A stretch of 64,000 nucleotides of DNA from Actinocrispum wychmicini (GCF_004345645.1 NZ_SLWS01000004.1:744001-808000); one strand, 5' to 3'; positions 33,416-42,587 are shown, numbered from the stretch's first letter. Notes: generated from the letters alone by a model not told the origin. Numbers and translations are program-made.

Positions 33416-34848
33416 CAACAGAGCGTTGGGTCGTGTTCGTTGGGACCTCTACGCCCGTCGATCCGCACAGTGACCGTTACGTTCAGCTGCTCCAGCGAGT
33501 TGCGTCTACTGTGGACAGCGAGGCGCAGATCGTCTTCGCCACCGAGACCACCGTCGGGATCCTGACACGGGACCTCTCGGACAGCGAAGTCGCCGCCGCG
33601 GTCGGCGAACTGACCGGCCGGGGCATCGACGTGCGGGCCGAACGGGTCTCCTATCGCCCGACCCTACTGGGACAGCTGATGGTCGACGGCCCGGACGACA
33701 CTCCTTTCGTGCTGCAGGGAGTGCCGTCGGTCACGCGAGTGCGTGACGTCGTCGCCGCGGTCCTGGAGAACTCGAGTTCCCAGGTCGACCGCATGCGAAC
33801 CGTGGTCGACCAGGTGTCGGACGAGGGCGGGAGCCGGCGGCTTGACCCGGACCAGAGCCTGCACGAGGTGGGAGTCAGGGACGGTGACCGGCTCAGGATC
33901 GGCGTGTGGGCCACCGCCGGCGCGAGCCTGTACGCGACCAGGCTGGCGGCGATATCCCTTGCCGGACAACAGCTTCAGGACTTCCCGCGGGTCGCCGTCG
34001 CGGCCGTGGACGACCCGGACTTTCCCACCCGGTTCGAGATCGCCTTCACCGCCAACAGTTTCGGCCCGCCAGACCGAACCGCCCGGCCGTTGTCCCCGCC
34101 CGACCACCAGGACCACACTGTCCGAATCAGCCTTCCCGCTGGCTATCCCGTCACCCATCCCACGGTCGAGTGGCTCACGCCGATCTTCCATCCCAACGTC
34201 GTCGACGGCCGGGTGTGCCTGCGGACGAACGGCCCGGACCTGGCCGCACTGTGCCAGGCCCTCATCGATCTCGCCGGCTACCGAACGTACGACGTGCGGC
34301 CGGAGGACTTCGGCGGCGAAGGCTTCCTGGATCTGGCCGCGGCCGCGTGGGCGTTGTCCCCGGAAGGCCAGGAACGGATCGTCGACCGAGGCGGCATCCC
34401 GTGGTTCTCCGCCCGACCGGGCCGCGTCCGCCTCGATGTCCAGCGGATGGACGAGCCCGCCCCGCCGCTGCCGGTCACCATCCGGGTCAGCACCGAGGTG
34501 CCGACCCGGACCGGCGACGTCGAAACCGGTGGTTTCCTGCTGGGCAACGTGATCACCGAGCAGGACCGGTACGTGGTCGAGATCACCGGGCTGATGACCC
34601 CGCGGAGCGCCCAGGGGACGAGAACCACCTGGACGCTGACCGAGGAGTCGTTCCGTGAGCTGGACGACCGCACTGGAGACGTGGTCGGCTGGTTCCACAC
34701 CCATCCGACGGACGCGCCCGCCACGCTGTCGCCTGCCGACCGCGCCTTGCATCGCACGTTCTTCCGGCAACCATGGCAGGTCGCGATGCTCATCGCCCAG
34801 GGCACGGTCACGTTCCACGTCAGACCGGCAGCGACCAGGTCTGGTTGA
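33412..34848 (+). CDS. Ubiquitin-like / E2 / JAMM isopeptidase triple-domain protein
   Basis: 478 residues. Residues 1-85 are an unassigned alpha/beta module. Residues ~86-165 look like a ubiquitin-like fold, ending DQSLHEVGVRDGDRLRI as in YukD/Ubl domains. Residues ~175-325 are an E2: FEIAFTANSF, then LPAGYPVTHPTVEWLTPIFH with H260-P261-N262 and catalytic C269 (DGRVCL). Residues ~350-470 are a JAB/JAMM protease: E371 and H429-x-H431-P-x7-S440-x2-D443 match the zinc motif exactly. The Ubl is internal, so it has no free diglycine end. One chain thus carries the conjugating and deconjugating activities; the E1 is encoded directly upstream. The 3' end overlaps the convergent alpha-galactosidase gene by 29 bp. 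Confidence 0.9.
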   Translation: MTTERWVVFVGTSTPVDPHSDRYVQLLQRVASTVDSEAQIVFATETTVGILTRDLSDSEVAAAVGELTGRGIDVRAERVSYRPTLLGQLMVDGPDDTPFVLQGVPSVTRVRDVVAAVLENSSSQVDRMRTVVDQVSDEGGSRRLDPDQSLHEVGVRDGDRLRIGVWATAGASLYATRLAAISLAGQQLQDFPRVAVAAVDDPDFPTRFEIAFTANSFGPPDRTARPLSPPDHQDHTVRISLPAGYPVTHPTVEWLTPIFHPNVVDGRVCLRTNGPDLAALCQALIDLAGYRTYDVRPEDFGGEGFLDLAAAAWALSPEGQERIVDRGGIPWFSARPGRVRLDVQRMDEPAPPLPVTIRVSTEVPTRTGDVETGGFLLGNVITEQDRYVVEITGLMTPRSAQGTRTTWTLTEESFRELDDRTGDVVGWFHTHPTDAPATLSPADRALHRTFFRQPWQVAMLIAQGTVTFHVRPAATRSG

Positions 34849-36433
34849 CCTGGAACTGCCCGCACGGCCAGACGATCAGCTTCGTGAGGTCGGCCGACGA
34901 GCCACCGGACGCGTCAAGGCACTTGCCGGACGCCGTGTTCACGAGGTTGCCGGCCTGCTGATACGTCCAGCGTTGCGCCGATGAGCCGGAGCACGTGCCA
35001 AGTTGGACAGCGCTGCCATCGGCCGTTCCCGCGGCGGTGAGGCACTTGCCGAGGGTGCGGATCGTGCCGTCGGTGGACAGCGCCCAGCGTTGGTTGGCGT
35101 TGCCGCTACAGGAGAAGAGGGCGATCTGGGTGCCGTCCGCGGTGCCGCTGTTGGTGTCGTCGACGCATTTGCCGCCGATGCCGTCGATCTGGCCGGTCGG
35201 GACGACCGAACACCCCGCGCCGGGCGTGATCCGGAAGACGGCGGTGCCGTGCGCGGGCACTGACGCGGTGATCGTTCCGGTGCTCTGCGATGTCGTGCCC
35301 GTCCAGACGTTGGTGACGGACAGCGAACAGGTTCCGGTGAAGCCGAGCGTGCTGGTCGAGACGGTCGCCGAGGCGGAGCCACGGTTGAGGAAGGCGACTG
35401 CGCGGTCGCCGTTCGCCAGCGGTTTGACGAGCACCTCGCTTGTTCCGCTGGTGGCGACCCGGGCGGCCTGCCGGCCCAGCGAGTCCTGGTCGATCGCGAT
35501 CAGGCCAGTGTTGCCGGCGGCGGCAACGGATTCCGAGGACAGCGCGGCGACGTCGGTGGACAGGATGAGCGGCGCGGCCATCATCGACCAGAGCGCCACC
35601 TGGGTGCGGGACTCCTCAGCGGTGATCTCGTCGCCGGTGATCAGGAAGTCCGGGTCGTTCCAGTGGTTCGGGCCGGCGTAGCGCTGCAGCGGCACGTTGT
35701 ACGAGTAGTTGGTCATCAGGCTGGCCCACTTGTTGGCGCTGCCGTGCACGGCGACGTCCCAGCCTTCGCGCCACAGTTGGCCGTACTGCGGAAGCCAGCT
35801 CAGCGTGCGGTACCAGTCGGCGTTCTGGCAGCAGAAGTAGGCCGGCGCGGACTCGGAGAACACGATCCTTCGACCGCTGGCGCCAAGCGCGGCGCTTTGC
35901 TGGGCATACAGGTCGCGGTACGCCTGCTCCTTGGTTCTGCCCTGGGGGACCGGCACGTTGCAGCCGTCGAGCTTGAGGTAGTCGACTCCCCACGAGGCGA
36001 ACAGCTTCGCGTCGGCGGTGAAGTGGCCGAGACTGCCCGGGAACCCACCGCACGTGCTGGTGCCCGCGTCCTCGTAGATGCCGAACTTGAGGTTCCTGGT
36101 GTGCAGGTAGTCGCCGAGCCACTTCATGCCGTGCGGGAACTTGGCCGGGTCGGCGACGAGGTTGCCGGCGGCGTCCCGGGAGTGGGTCATCCAGCAGTCG
36201 TCGACGGTCACCGTGCGGTAGCCCTTGGCCGCGAGCCCGGTGCTGACCAGGGCGTCCGCGTTGCGGGTCAGGACGGATTCGGAGAGGCCGCATTCGTACC
36301 GCGCCCAGTTGTTGAAGCCCATCGGCGGGGTGACGGCCAGGTTGTCGCCGTTGTCGGCGGCCTGCGCCGCGGGTGCCACCAGCAGGCTGGCCGCGACGAG
36401 CGGGAGGATGGCTAGTCGGCGGGAAAGGGTCAC
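34820..36433 (-). CDS. Secreted GH27 alpha-galactosidase with ricin-type CBM13
   Basis: 537 residues from GTG 36433, chosen because a signal peptide starts there (TLSRRLAILPLVAASLLVAP..AQA). TPPMGFNNWARYECG is the GH27 start, YLKLDGCNV carries the nucleophile Asp and WNDPDFLITG the acid/base Asp. After a beta-sandwich domain, the last ~125 residues are a beta-trefoil lectin with three QxW-type repeats (NQRW, AQRW, NQTW). Removes terminal alpha-galactose from galactosides outside the cell. Lies downstream of, and on the same strand as, the Xaa-Pro aminopeptidase gene with a 91-bp gap. Confidence 0.93.
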   Translation of the reverse strand: MTLSRRLAILPLVAASLLVAPAAQAADNGDNLAVTPPMGFNNWARYECGLSESVLTRNADALVSTGLAAKGYRTVTVDDCWMTHSRDAAGNLVADPAKFPHGMKWLGDYLHTRNLKFGIYEDAGTSTCGGFPGSLGHFTADAKLFASWGVDYLKLDGCNVPVPQGRTKEQAYRDLYAQQSAALGASGRRIVFSESAPAYFCCQNADWYRTLSWLPQYGQLWREGWDVAVHGSANKWASLMTNYSYNVPLQRYAGPNHWNDPDFLITGDEITAEESRTQVALWSMMAAPLILSTDVAALSSESVAAAGNTGLIAIDQDSLGRQAARVATSGTSEVLVKPLANGDRAVAFLNRGSASATVSTSTLGFTGTCSLSVTNVWTGTTSQSTGTITASVPAHGTAVFRITPGAGCSVVPTGQIDGIGGKCVDDTNSGTADGTQIALFSCSGNANQRWALSTDGTIRTLGKCLTAAGTADGSAVQLGTCSGSSAQRWTYQQAGNLVNTASGKCLDASGGSSADLTKLIVWPCGQFQVNQTWSLPV

Positions 36434-36524
36434 ACGATCACCACCATGGTCGCAGGGGTGTGCAGCCCGAGGGTAGATGATCGAATGTGTTTGATAAAGG
36501 CACCAAAGTTGCAAGTTTGAGCAT

Positions 36525-37928
36525 TCAGTGCTTGGTCGACACCCACCCCTCCAGGCCGGACGGGTCACGAGGAAGCGCAGCGGACAGCACCCGGTTGCCC
36601 GACGCGGTCACGACGACGTTCTCCTCGATCCGGACCCCGATCCCCCGCAGCTCAGGTGGCACTGTCTCGTCATGCGGGTGGAAGTACAGGCCAGGCTCGA
36701 CCGCGAGCGTCATGCCCTCCACGAGCGACCCGTCGTGGTACGCCTCAGGCGACGAACTGGCGCAGTCGTGCACGTCCAGCCCCAGGAAATGGCCGACACC
36801 GCAGACGATGTAACGGCGGTGCTGCTGGCCGTCGTCGTCGAGCGCCTGGTCGACCGGCACCGGCAACAGGCCCCAGTCGTGCAGGCCGGTCGCGAGCACC
36901 CGCATCGTCGCCCGGTGGAACCCGCGGTACGGCGCACCCGGCCGTACCTCCGCCAACGCCGCCTCGATGGCCTGCTGCACCAGGTCGTACACCTGTCGTT
37001 GGACGTCGGTGAACCGGCCGGACACCGGCAGCGTCCGGGTGATGTCCGCGGTGTACAGCGTGTCCATCTCCACGCCGGCGTCAAGCAGCAGCACGGCGTC
37101 CTCAGGCACTGGGCCGTCGTTGCGCACCCAGTGCAGCACCGGCGCGTGCGGGCCGGCGGCCACGATCGACGCGTAACCGGGGCCGTTGCCGGCAGTGCGA
37201 GCACGGCGGTCGAACGTGCCCTGCAGCCACCGTTCCCCACCGGACTCGACGGCGTTCTTCAACTCGGCTGCCACATCAGCGAAGCCCTGCACGGTCGCGT
37301 CCACCGCGGACTGGAGCTGCCCGACCTCCCAGTCGTCCTTGACCCGCCGCAGCTCGGCCAGCACGCGCCGCAGCTCAGCGGTGTGGTCCGGGCCGGACAG
37401 CGCGTCCAGCAGCGGGTCCACACCGAACGTGGCGTACACGGCGGGTTGCCTGCCGCGCAACGCGAACGGCAGGTCGTGGATGGGACGGCAGCGCAACCCC
37501 GTCGCGGCGGCCCATTCGGCGGGGCCGGCGGTCGGACCGATCCACAGCTCGCCGTCCCGAGCGTTCGCGAAGAAGTCCGATTCATCCGGTTCGGCGGGGG
37601 CGCGCACGAACAGTTCCGCGTCGCCGTCCGGGCCGAGCACCAGCACCGCGCCCTCCGCGGAACACCCGGTCAGCCAGGAGAAATCACTGTCCGGCCGGAA
37701 GCCGTGGTCGGTGTCGTTGGACCGGACCGGTGCCCAGCCGGACGCGACCGCGACGCGCACACCCGGCAACACGGACCGCAACAGGTCGCGATGCCGGGCA
37801 GCAGCCTCGGCGGCCCCGTCGACCAGCCGTACGGCCCGGTCCGCCGCACCCCAGCCGGACCGGACGAAATCCCGGAATCCCTTGGCGTTCATCAGGTTGC
37901 TCGGGTCCCGGCGGGCAGGTCTGGTCAT
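36525..37928 (-). CDS. pepP: Xaa-Pro aminopeptidase (M24B)
   Basis: 467 residues from ATG 37928. The N-terminal creatinase-like domain includes the DSDFSWLTGC segment. The di-metal site ligands are the two Asp in LLLDAGVEMDTLYTADITRTLPV, His in GVGHFLGLDVHD, Glu in LAVEPGLYF and Glu in GVRIEENVVVT. Removes N-terminal residues preceding proline; cytoplasmic. Divergent from a LysR gene 63 bp away. Confidence 0.92.
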   Translation of the reverse strand: MTRPARRDPSNLMNAKGFRDFVRSGWGAADRAVRLVDGAAEAAARHRDLLRSVLPGVRVAVASGWAPVRSNDTDHGFRPDSDFSWLTGCSAEGAVLVLGPDGDAELFVRAPAEPDESDFFANARDGELWIGPTAGPAEWAAATGLRCRPIHDLPFALRGRQPAVYATFGVDPLLDALSGPDHTAELRRVLAELRRVKDDWEVGQLQSAVDATVQGFADVAAELKNAVESGGERWLQGTFDRRARTAGNGPGYASIVAAGPHAPVLHWVRNDGPVPEDAVLLLDAGVEMDTLYTADITRTLPVSGRFTDVQRQVYDLVQQAIEAALAEVRPGAPYRGFHRATMRVLATGLHDWGLLPVPVDQALDDDGQQHRRYIVCGVGHFLGLDVHDCASSSPEAYHDGSLVEGMTLAVEPGLYFHPHDETVPPELRGIGVRIEENVVVTASGNRVLSAALPRDPSGLEGWVSTKH

Positions 37929-37979
37929 GCTGTCCAGAGTGGTCGGTGCGGTGCGGGCGGGGGAGCCCCCAGCTTCTCC

Positions 37980-37992
37980 TAACATCGGGTTA
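37980..37992 (+). promoter_or_regulatory. LysR-type T-N11-A box overlapping -10 and leaderless start
   Basis: TAACATCGGGTTA: TAAC/GTTA inverted repeat ending on the A of the ATG. TAACAT serves as a -10 box 6 nt before the start; no Shine-Dalgarno. Same geometry as at 10924-10936. Confidence 0.6.
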
Positions 37993-38936
37993 TGGAACTC
38001 GAGGTCCGGCACCTGCGCGTGATCTGCGCGATCGCGGAGACCGGCAGCCTGACCCGCGCGGCGGCGGCGCTGCACCAGACCCAGCCAGGGCTGAGCGCGC
38101 AACTGCGCCGGATCGAGACCATGCTCGGCGGCCGGCTGTTCGAACGAGGACAGAACGGCGTCGTCCCGACACCGCTCGGCGAACTGGTCCTGACCCGTGC
38201 CCTGGCCGTGCTGCCGACCCTCGACGATCTGATGAACACCGCCGCCGTCGCCCAGCGGTCGGCCGCGATGCCGCACCGGTTCCGGCTGGGCTCGGTGTCC
38301 TCGCCGTTGCTGGGCGGGCTGATCAGCTCGATCCGTGCGGTGTACCCGGCGGCCGACATCACGTCACGCGGCCACCACACGCCCCAGCCGCTGGTGGACG
38401 ACGTGGCCAACGGCCGCCTGGAGGTGGCCGTGGTCGGCGACAGCCCCGGCTACGAACTGCCCGCGCCCACCGGGGTAGTGCTCTGGCCGGTCGTGACCGA
38501 GCCGGTGTTCGCGTTGCTGCCCGAAGCGCATCCGTTGGCGGCAAAGGAAGAAGTGGACCTCGCCGACCTGATGGACCAGGACTGGGCGGTGCCCCGGCCG
38601 GAGGACCGCACCCCCGAATACTGGGCGCGGGCCGGGATGGGCACCGGCAGGCGGATGCGCGTCCGGTACGAGGCCGAAGGCAGGCTGCTGGTGGAGATCG
38701 TGCGGCACGGCCACGCGGTGAGCCTCGTCCAACCGACCTTCGACGAGGTCCCCGGCATCGCGGTCCGCCCCATCGCCGGCAACCCGATCCAGTACCGGCA
38801 GATCCTGGCGTGGCACCGGGAAGGCCCACTCGCGACCGCCGGCGACACGGTCGGCCGGCAGGTCACCGAGGAGTATCGCCAGGCCTGTGACCGAAACCCG
38901 GTCTACCGGCGGTGGCTCGTCCGCCAAGGCCGGTAA
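37992..38936 (+). CDS. LysR-family transcriptional regulator
   Basis: 314 residues. LEVRHLRVICAIAETGSLTRAAAALHQTQPGLSAQLRRIE is the HTH, and the effector domain starts near residue 90 (HRFRLGSVSSPLLGGLISSI). Divergent from pepP, a likely target. The start codon coincides with a T-N11-A box, suggesting autorepression. Effector unknown. Confidence 0.92.
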   Translation: MELEVRHLRVICAIAETGSLTRAAAALHQTQPGLSAQLRRIETMLGGRLFERGQNGVVPTPLGELVLTRALAVLPTLDDLMNTAAVAQRSAAMPHRFRLGSVSSPLLGGLISSIRAVYPAADITSRGHHTPQPLVDDVANGRLEVAVVGDSPGYELPAPTGVVLWPVVTEPVFALLPEAHPLAAKEEVDLADLMDQDWAVPRPEDRTPEYWARAGMGTGRRMRVRYEAEGRLLVEIVRHGHAVSLVQPTFDEVPGIAVRPIAGNPIQYRQILAWHREGPLATAGDTVGRQVTEEYRQACDRNPVYRRWLVRQGR

Positions 38937-39015
38937 CGCGACGCACTCGGTGTCCGCGAACGCGGTCGGACAAGTCCCGACGCCACGCTGGTCCTCTGGC
39001 GGACAACTATTCTCT

Positions 39016-39037
39016 GTGCGTATACTACGTGCGTATA
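39016..39037 (+). promoter_or_regulatory. Repeat/operator upstream of the PadR gene
   Basis: GTGCGTATA occurs at 39016-39024 and 39029-39037 (13-bp period). Within it TATAC (39021-39025) and GTATA (39033-39037) form an inverted repeat, and TATACT resembles a -10 box. Position 44-65 bp before the PadR ATG fits an autoregulatory site. Confidence 0.6.
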
Positions 39038-39080
39038 GCGGCCCTCTCGGGGAGGGTCGCCTCGTCAGGACGGGGGACCC

Positions 39081-39602
39081 ATGTCGGTGGGCACCACGCT
39101 GCTCGGATTGCTGGAGTCCGGGCCGCGGCACGGCTACGACCTGAAACGGGCGTACGACGAGCAGTTCGGCCGTGATCGACAGTTGTCGTACGGGCAGGTG
39201 TACGCCACTTTGTCGCGGTTGCTGGGCAACGGCATGATCGAAGTGGCCGGCGTCGAGCACGGCGAAGGCCCGGAACGCAAGCGGTACATGATCACCGACG
39301 CCGGCGTGACCGACTTCGAGAACTGGCTCGCCACACCGGAGAACCCGGAGCCGTACCTGCAGAACACGTTGTACACCAAGGTCGTGCTCGCGCTGCTGTC
39401 CGGGCGAGACGCGTCGGCCTTACTCGACACGCAGCGGTTCGCACACCTGGACGTGATGCGCACGTTGACCCGCCGCAAGAACGGCGGGGACCTGGCCACG
39501 CAGCTGATCTGCGACCACGCGTTGTTCCACCTGGAGGCGGACCTGCGCTGGCTCGAACTGACCGCGGTGCGGCTGGACGACCTGGCCGAGGTGGTGACAT
39601 GA
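39081..39602 (+). CDS. PadR-family transcriptional regulator
   Basis: 173 residues. GTTLLGLLESGPRHGYDLKRAYDE, LSYGQVYATLSRLLGNGMIE and RKRYMITDAGVTDFENWL form the winged helix of PadR proteins, with a C-terminal helical dimerisation domain. ATGA overlap with the ABC ATPase gene makes it the first gene of a three-gene export operon, which it probably represses until a toxic ligand binds. Confidence 0.92.
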   Translation: MSVGTTLLGLLESGPRHGYDLKRAYDEQFGRDRQLSYGQVYATLSRLLGNGMIEVAGVEHGEGPERKRYMITDAGVTDFENWLATPENPEPYLQNTLYTKVVLALLSGRDASALLDTQRFAHLDVMRTLTRRKNGGDLATQLICDHALFHLEADLRWLELTAVRLDDLAEVVT

Positions 39603-40279
39603 GCCAGGCGCTGCTCGTGGCCGAGGACCTGGTGAAGTCGTTCGGGCCGACCGAGGCGTTGCAGGGGGCGAGTGTCCGGCTGGGAGCCGGTGAGGTCCTG
39701 GCGATCATGGGGCCGTCCGGGTCGGGCAAGTCCACGCTGCTGCACTGCCTGGCCGGGATCGTGCGGCCGGACTCCGGCGCGATCACGTACGACGGCAGGG
39801 ACTTGACGGCCATGTCGGACAAGGCGCGCAGCCTGTTGCGGCGGACCGAGTTCGGGTTCGTGTTCCAGTTCGGCCAGCTGGTGCCGGAACTGACCTGTCT
39901 GGACAATGTGGCGTTGCCGTTGCGGCTGGCCAAGGTCAAGCGGTCCAAGGCGGACGTCGAGGCCCTGGACTGGCTTGCCCGGCTTGAGGTCGAGGACGTG
40001 GCGCGCAACCGGCCGGGGGACGTGTCCGGCGGGCAGGCGCAGCGGGTGGCCGTGGCGCGTGCGCTCGTCGCCCGGCCACGGGTGGTGTTCGCGGACGAGC
40101 CGACCGGCGCGCTGGACTCGTACAACGGCGAGAAGGTGATGCGGATGCTCACCGAAACGGCCCGGCAGAACGACACCGCTGTGGTGCTGGTGACGCATGA
40201 GGCGCGCGTCGCCGCGTACGCCGACCGCGAGGTCGTCGTGCGGGACGGCAAGGCGATCAGCAGGGAGCTGGTCCCATGA
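39599..40279 (+). CDS. ABC transporter ATP-binding protein (LolD/MacB-like)
   Basis: 226 residues. Walker A GPSGSGKST, Q-loop FGFVFQFGQLVPELT, signature DVSGGQAQRVAVARAL, Walker B VVFADEPTGALD and H-loop VTHEA are intact. It energises the FtsX-like permease encoded next (4-nt overlap). Regulated with the PadR gene; substrate not evident, possibly an antimicrobial or lipid. Confidence 0.94.
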   Translation: MSQALLVAEDLVKSFGPTEALQGASVRLGAGEVLAIMGPSGSGKSTLLHCLAGIVRPDSGAITYDGRDLTAMSDKARSLLRRTEFGFVFQFGQLVPELTCLDNVALPLRLAKVKRSKADVEALDWLARLEVEDVARNRPGDVSGGQAQRVAVARALVARPRVVFADEPTGALDSYNGEKVMRMLTETARQNDTAVVLVTHEARVAAYADREVVVRDGKAISRELVP

Positions 40280-42549
40280 TCTCGGACTTCGCCCTGGGGC
40301 TCCGGCTGGCTGTCGGGGGCAGCCGGAGCTCCGGGCAGGCGCTGCTGCGGCTGGCGATGACCACGATCGGGATCGCGTTGGTGGTGTCGGTGTTGCTGCC
40401 GGCCGTGTCGATCGGGTCAGTCGTCAACGCCCGGACCGACCGGTCCGCCGCCAACCAGGCGATCAGCGCCGATCCGTCCGATCCGGACCCGCTGTACCAG
40501 GTGAGGTGGAGCGTGCGCCTGCCCGACGGGTACGTCGAGGTCCACTCGGTGTCCGGTGGCCCGAACGCCCCGATGCCACCCGGCCTGACCGCCCTGCCCG
40601 GCCCAGGTGATCTCGTGGTCTCGCCGGCGGTGGCCGAACTGCTGGCGTCGCCGGACGGCGCGCCGCTGCGGGCCCGGCTGCCCGGCCGGGTGGTCGGGGT
40701 GATCGGCAAGCCGGGCCTGGTCGACGCGAGCGACCGGAAGGTGTGGGCCGGGGCGCCGCCGGAGGAGACGCGTGCGGCCAGACTGGCCGAGAAGGTCGGC
40801 GGGTTCGGCCGAACGCCCTGGAAGGGCGATGCGAACATGGTGCTGCTCGTCGTCCTGTTGCCGATCCTGGTCGCGTTGTTGTTGCCACTGTTGGTGTTCG
40901 TCACCACGGCGTCCCGGATGGGCGCCGCCCAGCGGGAGCGCCGGCTGGCCGCGGTGCGGCTGATCGGCCTGGACGCGCGGCAGATCCGGCGGGTGGCGGC
41001 GGCTGAATCGCTGCTCGGTGCGGCGGCCGGCGTGGTGGTGGGTGGCGTGTTGTTCTTCCTGACGCGGCAGTGGCTCGGTTCCCCGGACCTGTTCGGGTTC
41101 CGAGTCTTCGGTGAGGACTTCCTGCCGCCGTGGCCACTTGTGGTGCTGATCGTGTTGCTGGTACCGGCGTTGGCTGTCGGGGCGGCGATCTTTGGCCTGC
41201 GCAACATCATCGTCGAACCGCTCGGGGTGGTGCGGCAGGGCCGCCCGGCACGCCGGCTGATGTGGTGGCGCTGGACGGTCACCGGCATTGGCGCGCTGCT
41301 GGTCACGGGTGCGTCCTTGGTCGGCGAGCGCGAATACAGCTCGATGGTCGCGTTGACCGCGGGCAGTGCGCTGGTGTTGGTCGGAGTGGCCGTCCTGCTG
41401 CCGTGGATGGTCGAACGGGTCGCCGGCCGGCTGCGCGGCGGGCCGCCGTCCTGGCAGTTCGCCATCAGCCGGCTCCAGGTGGACAGCGGCACGGCCAGCC
41501 GGGTGGTGTCTGGGCTGGTCGTGGTGCTGGCCGGCGCGATCATGACCCAGGTCCTGCTGACCTCCACCATGCCGGCGGCACAGGCGCGCCAGCAACCGCC
41601 GGCACTGCCGTCGGCGCCGGTCATGGTGGAGACCGACCTCGGCCACCAGGACGACGTGCTGACCAGAGTCAAGGCGTTGCCCGGGATCGACCGGGCCGAA
41701 GCGGTGCGCAAGCTCCACGGCACGGCCGAGGACGGCACGTATGTCCAGATCGAGGTCGGCTCATGCGCGGCGCTCGCACTCCGCGCGAATCTGGGCTCCT
41801 GCGTCGACGGGGACGTGTTCGCCGTCCACACTCTGGCCAGCGAGCGGCCGGGCAAGCTCCGTCTCGGTGTCTACTATTCGAGCGACGGCGACCGAAATGG
41901 TCCACTATGGACGGTTCCGGCCGGGGTCCGGGACGTCGACGTGACGCAGGCCGCGTGGGGCGTCCAGGACTATCTGGTCACCACAGGGGCCGCGGTGCCG
42001 TCGTTGCCAGGGCCGGTCGACGTGTACGTCGGCGGGTCCGGCACCACCGAAGCCCTGTCCCTCCGGGTCGCGACAGCGGTCAGCGGCCTGGCGTGGCTGG
42101 GCCAGGTGTCCCTGGCCGACCCCACATCGGACTTCGACGCTCTCAGCCAGAGACCGATGCAGCAGTTCCGCGCGGTCCTGCTGGCAGCGTCCATGTTCGT
42201 GCTCATGGTGGCCGCGTTGAGCCTGCTGATCCTGTCCATCGAACAGATCACCGACCGCCGCCGCGCGCTCGCCGCGCTCTCGGCCGCCGGTGTGCCCCTC
42301 GGAGTGATGGCCCGCAGTTCCCTGTGGCAGACGGCTTTACCTGTCCTGATCGGCGTGGTCCTCGCGATCGGCGCCGGCATCGGCCTGTCCGCCCCGATCC
42401 TCACCCTGGCCGAAGCCAAAATCGACATAGACCCACCCATGATCGGGGCCCTCGCGGGCGCGGCCCTCCTTGCCGTCCTCATAGTGACGGCCTGCACCCT
42501 CCCATTGCTGAGACAGGTGACAAAGGTGGAGTCACTACGAGCAGAGTGA
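40276..42549 (+). CDS. ABC transporter permease, FtsX/MacB type
   Basis: 757 residues with two FtsX cores. The first ~190 residues after the N-terminal helix are extracytoplasmic. A membrane block near residues 190-420 (NMVLLVVLLPILVALLLPLLVF...) and a final block from about residue 635 (FRAVLLAASMFVLMVAALSLLIL...) carry the permease helices, with a second extracytoplasmic loop between. Partner of the preceding ATPase. Confidence 0.9.
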   Translation: MISDFALGLRLAVGGSRSSGQALLRLAMTTIGIALVVSVLLPAVSIGSVVNARTDRSAANQAISADPSDPDPLYQVRWSVRLPDGYVEVHSVSGGPNAPMPPGLTALPGPGDLVVSPAVAELLASPDGAPLRARLPGRVVGVIGKPGLVDASDRKVWAGAPPEETRAARLAEKVGGFGRTPWKGDANMVLLVVLLPILVALLLPLLVFVTTASRMGAAQRERRLAAVRLIGLDARQIRRVAAAESLLGAAAGVVVGGVLFFLTRQWLGSPDLFGFRVFGEDFLPPWPLVVLIVLLVPALAVGAAIFGLRNIIVEPLGVVRQGRPARRLMWWRWTVTGIGALLVTGASLVGEREYSSMVALTAGSALVLVGVAVLLPWMVERVAGRLRGGPPSWQFAISRLQVDSGTASRVVSGLVVVLAGAIMTQVLLTSTMPAAQARQQPPALPSAPVMVETDLGHQDDVLTRVKALPGIDRAEAVRKLHGTAEDGTYVQIEVGSCAALALRANLGSCVDGDVFAVHTLASERPGKLRLGVYYSSDGDRNGPLWTVPAGVRDVDVTQAAWGVQDYLVTTGAAVPSLPGPVDVYVGGSGTTEALSLRVATAVSGLAWLGQVSLADPTSDFDALSQRPMQQFRAVLLAASMFVLMVAALSLLILSIEQITDRRRALAALSAAGVPLGVMARSSLWQTALPVLIGVVLAIGAGIGLSAPILTLAEAKIDIDPPMIGALAGAALLAVLIVTACTLPLLRQVTKVESLRAE

Positions 42550-42561
42550 ACTACTCCGAAC

Positions 42562-42587
42562 CGTTCGGTGTCCGACCCCCGAACGGG
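42562..42587. terminator. Inverted repeat after the ABC operon
   Basis: CCGTTCGG (42562-42569) and CCGAACGG (42580-42587) form a perfect 8-bp stem with a 10-nt loop, 13 bp after the permease stop. Probably a terminator; an operator for the methyltransferase gene is also possible. Confidence 0.5.

Noticed and set aside
36434..36524. LacI- or AraC-type operator before the alpha-galactosidase gene
   Set aside because: The gap contains AT-rich strings (TTTGATAAAGG) but no convincing symmetric site or promoter pair.
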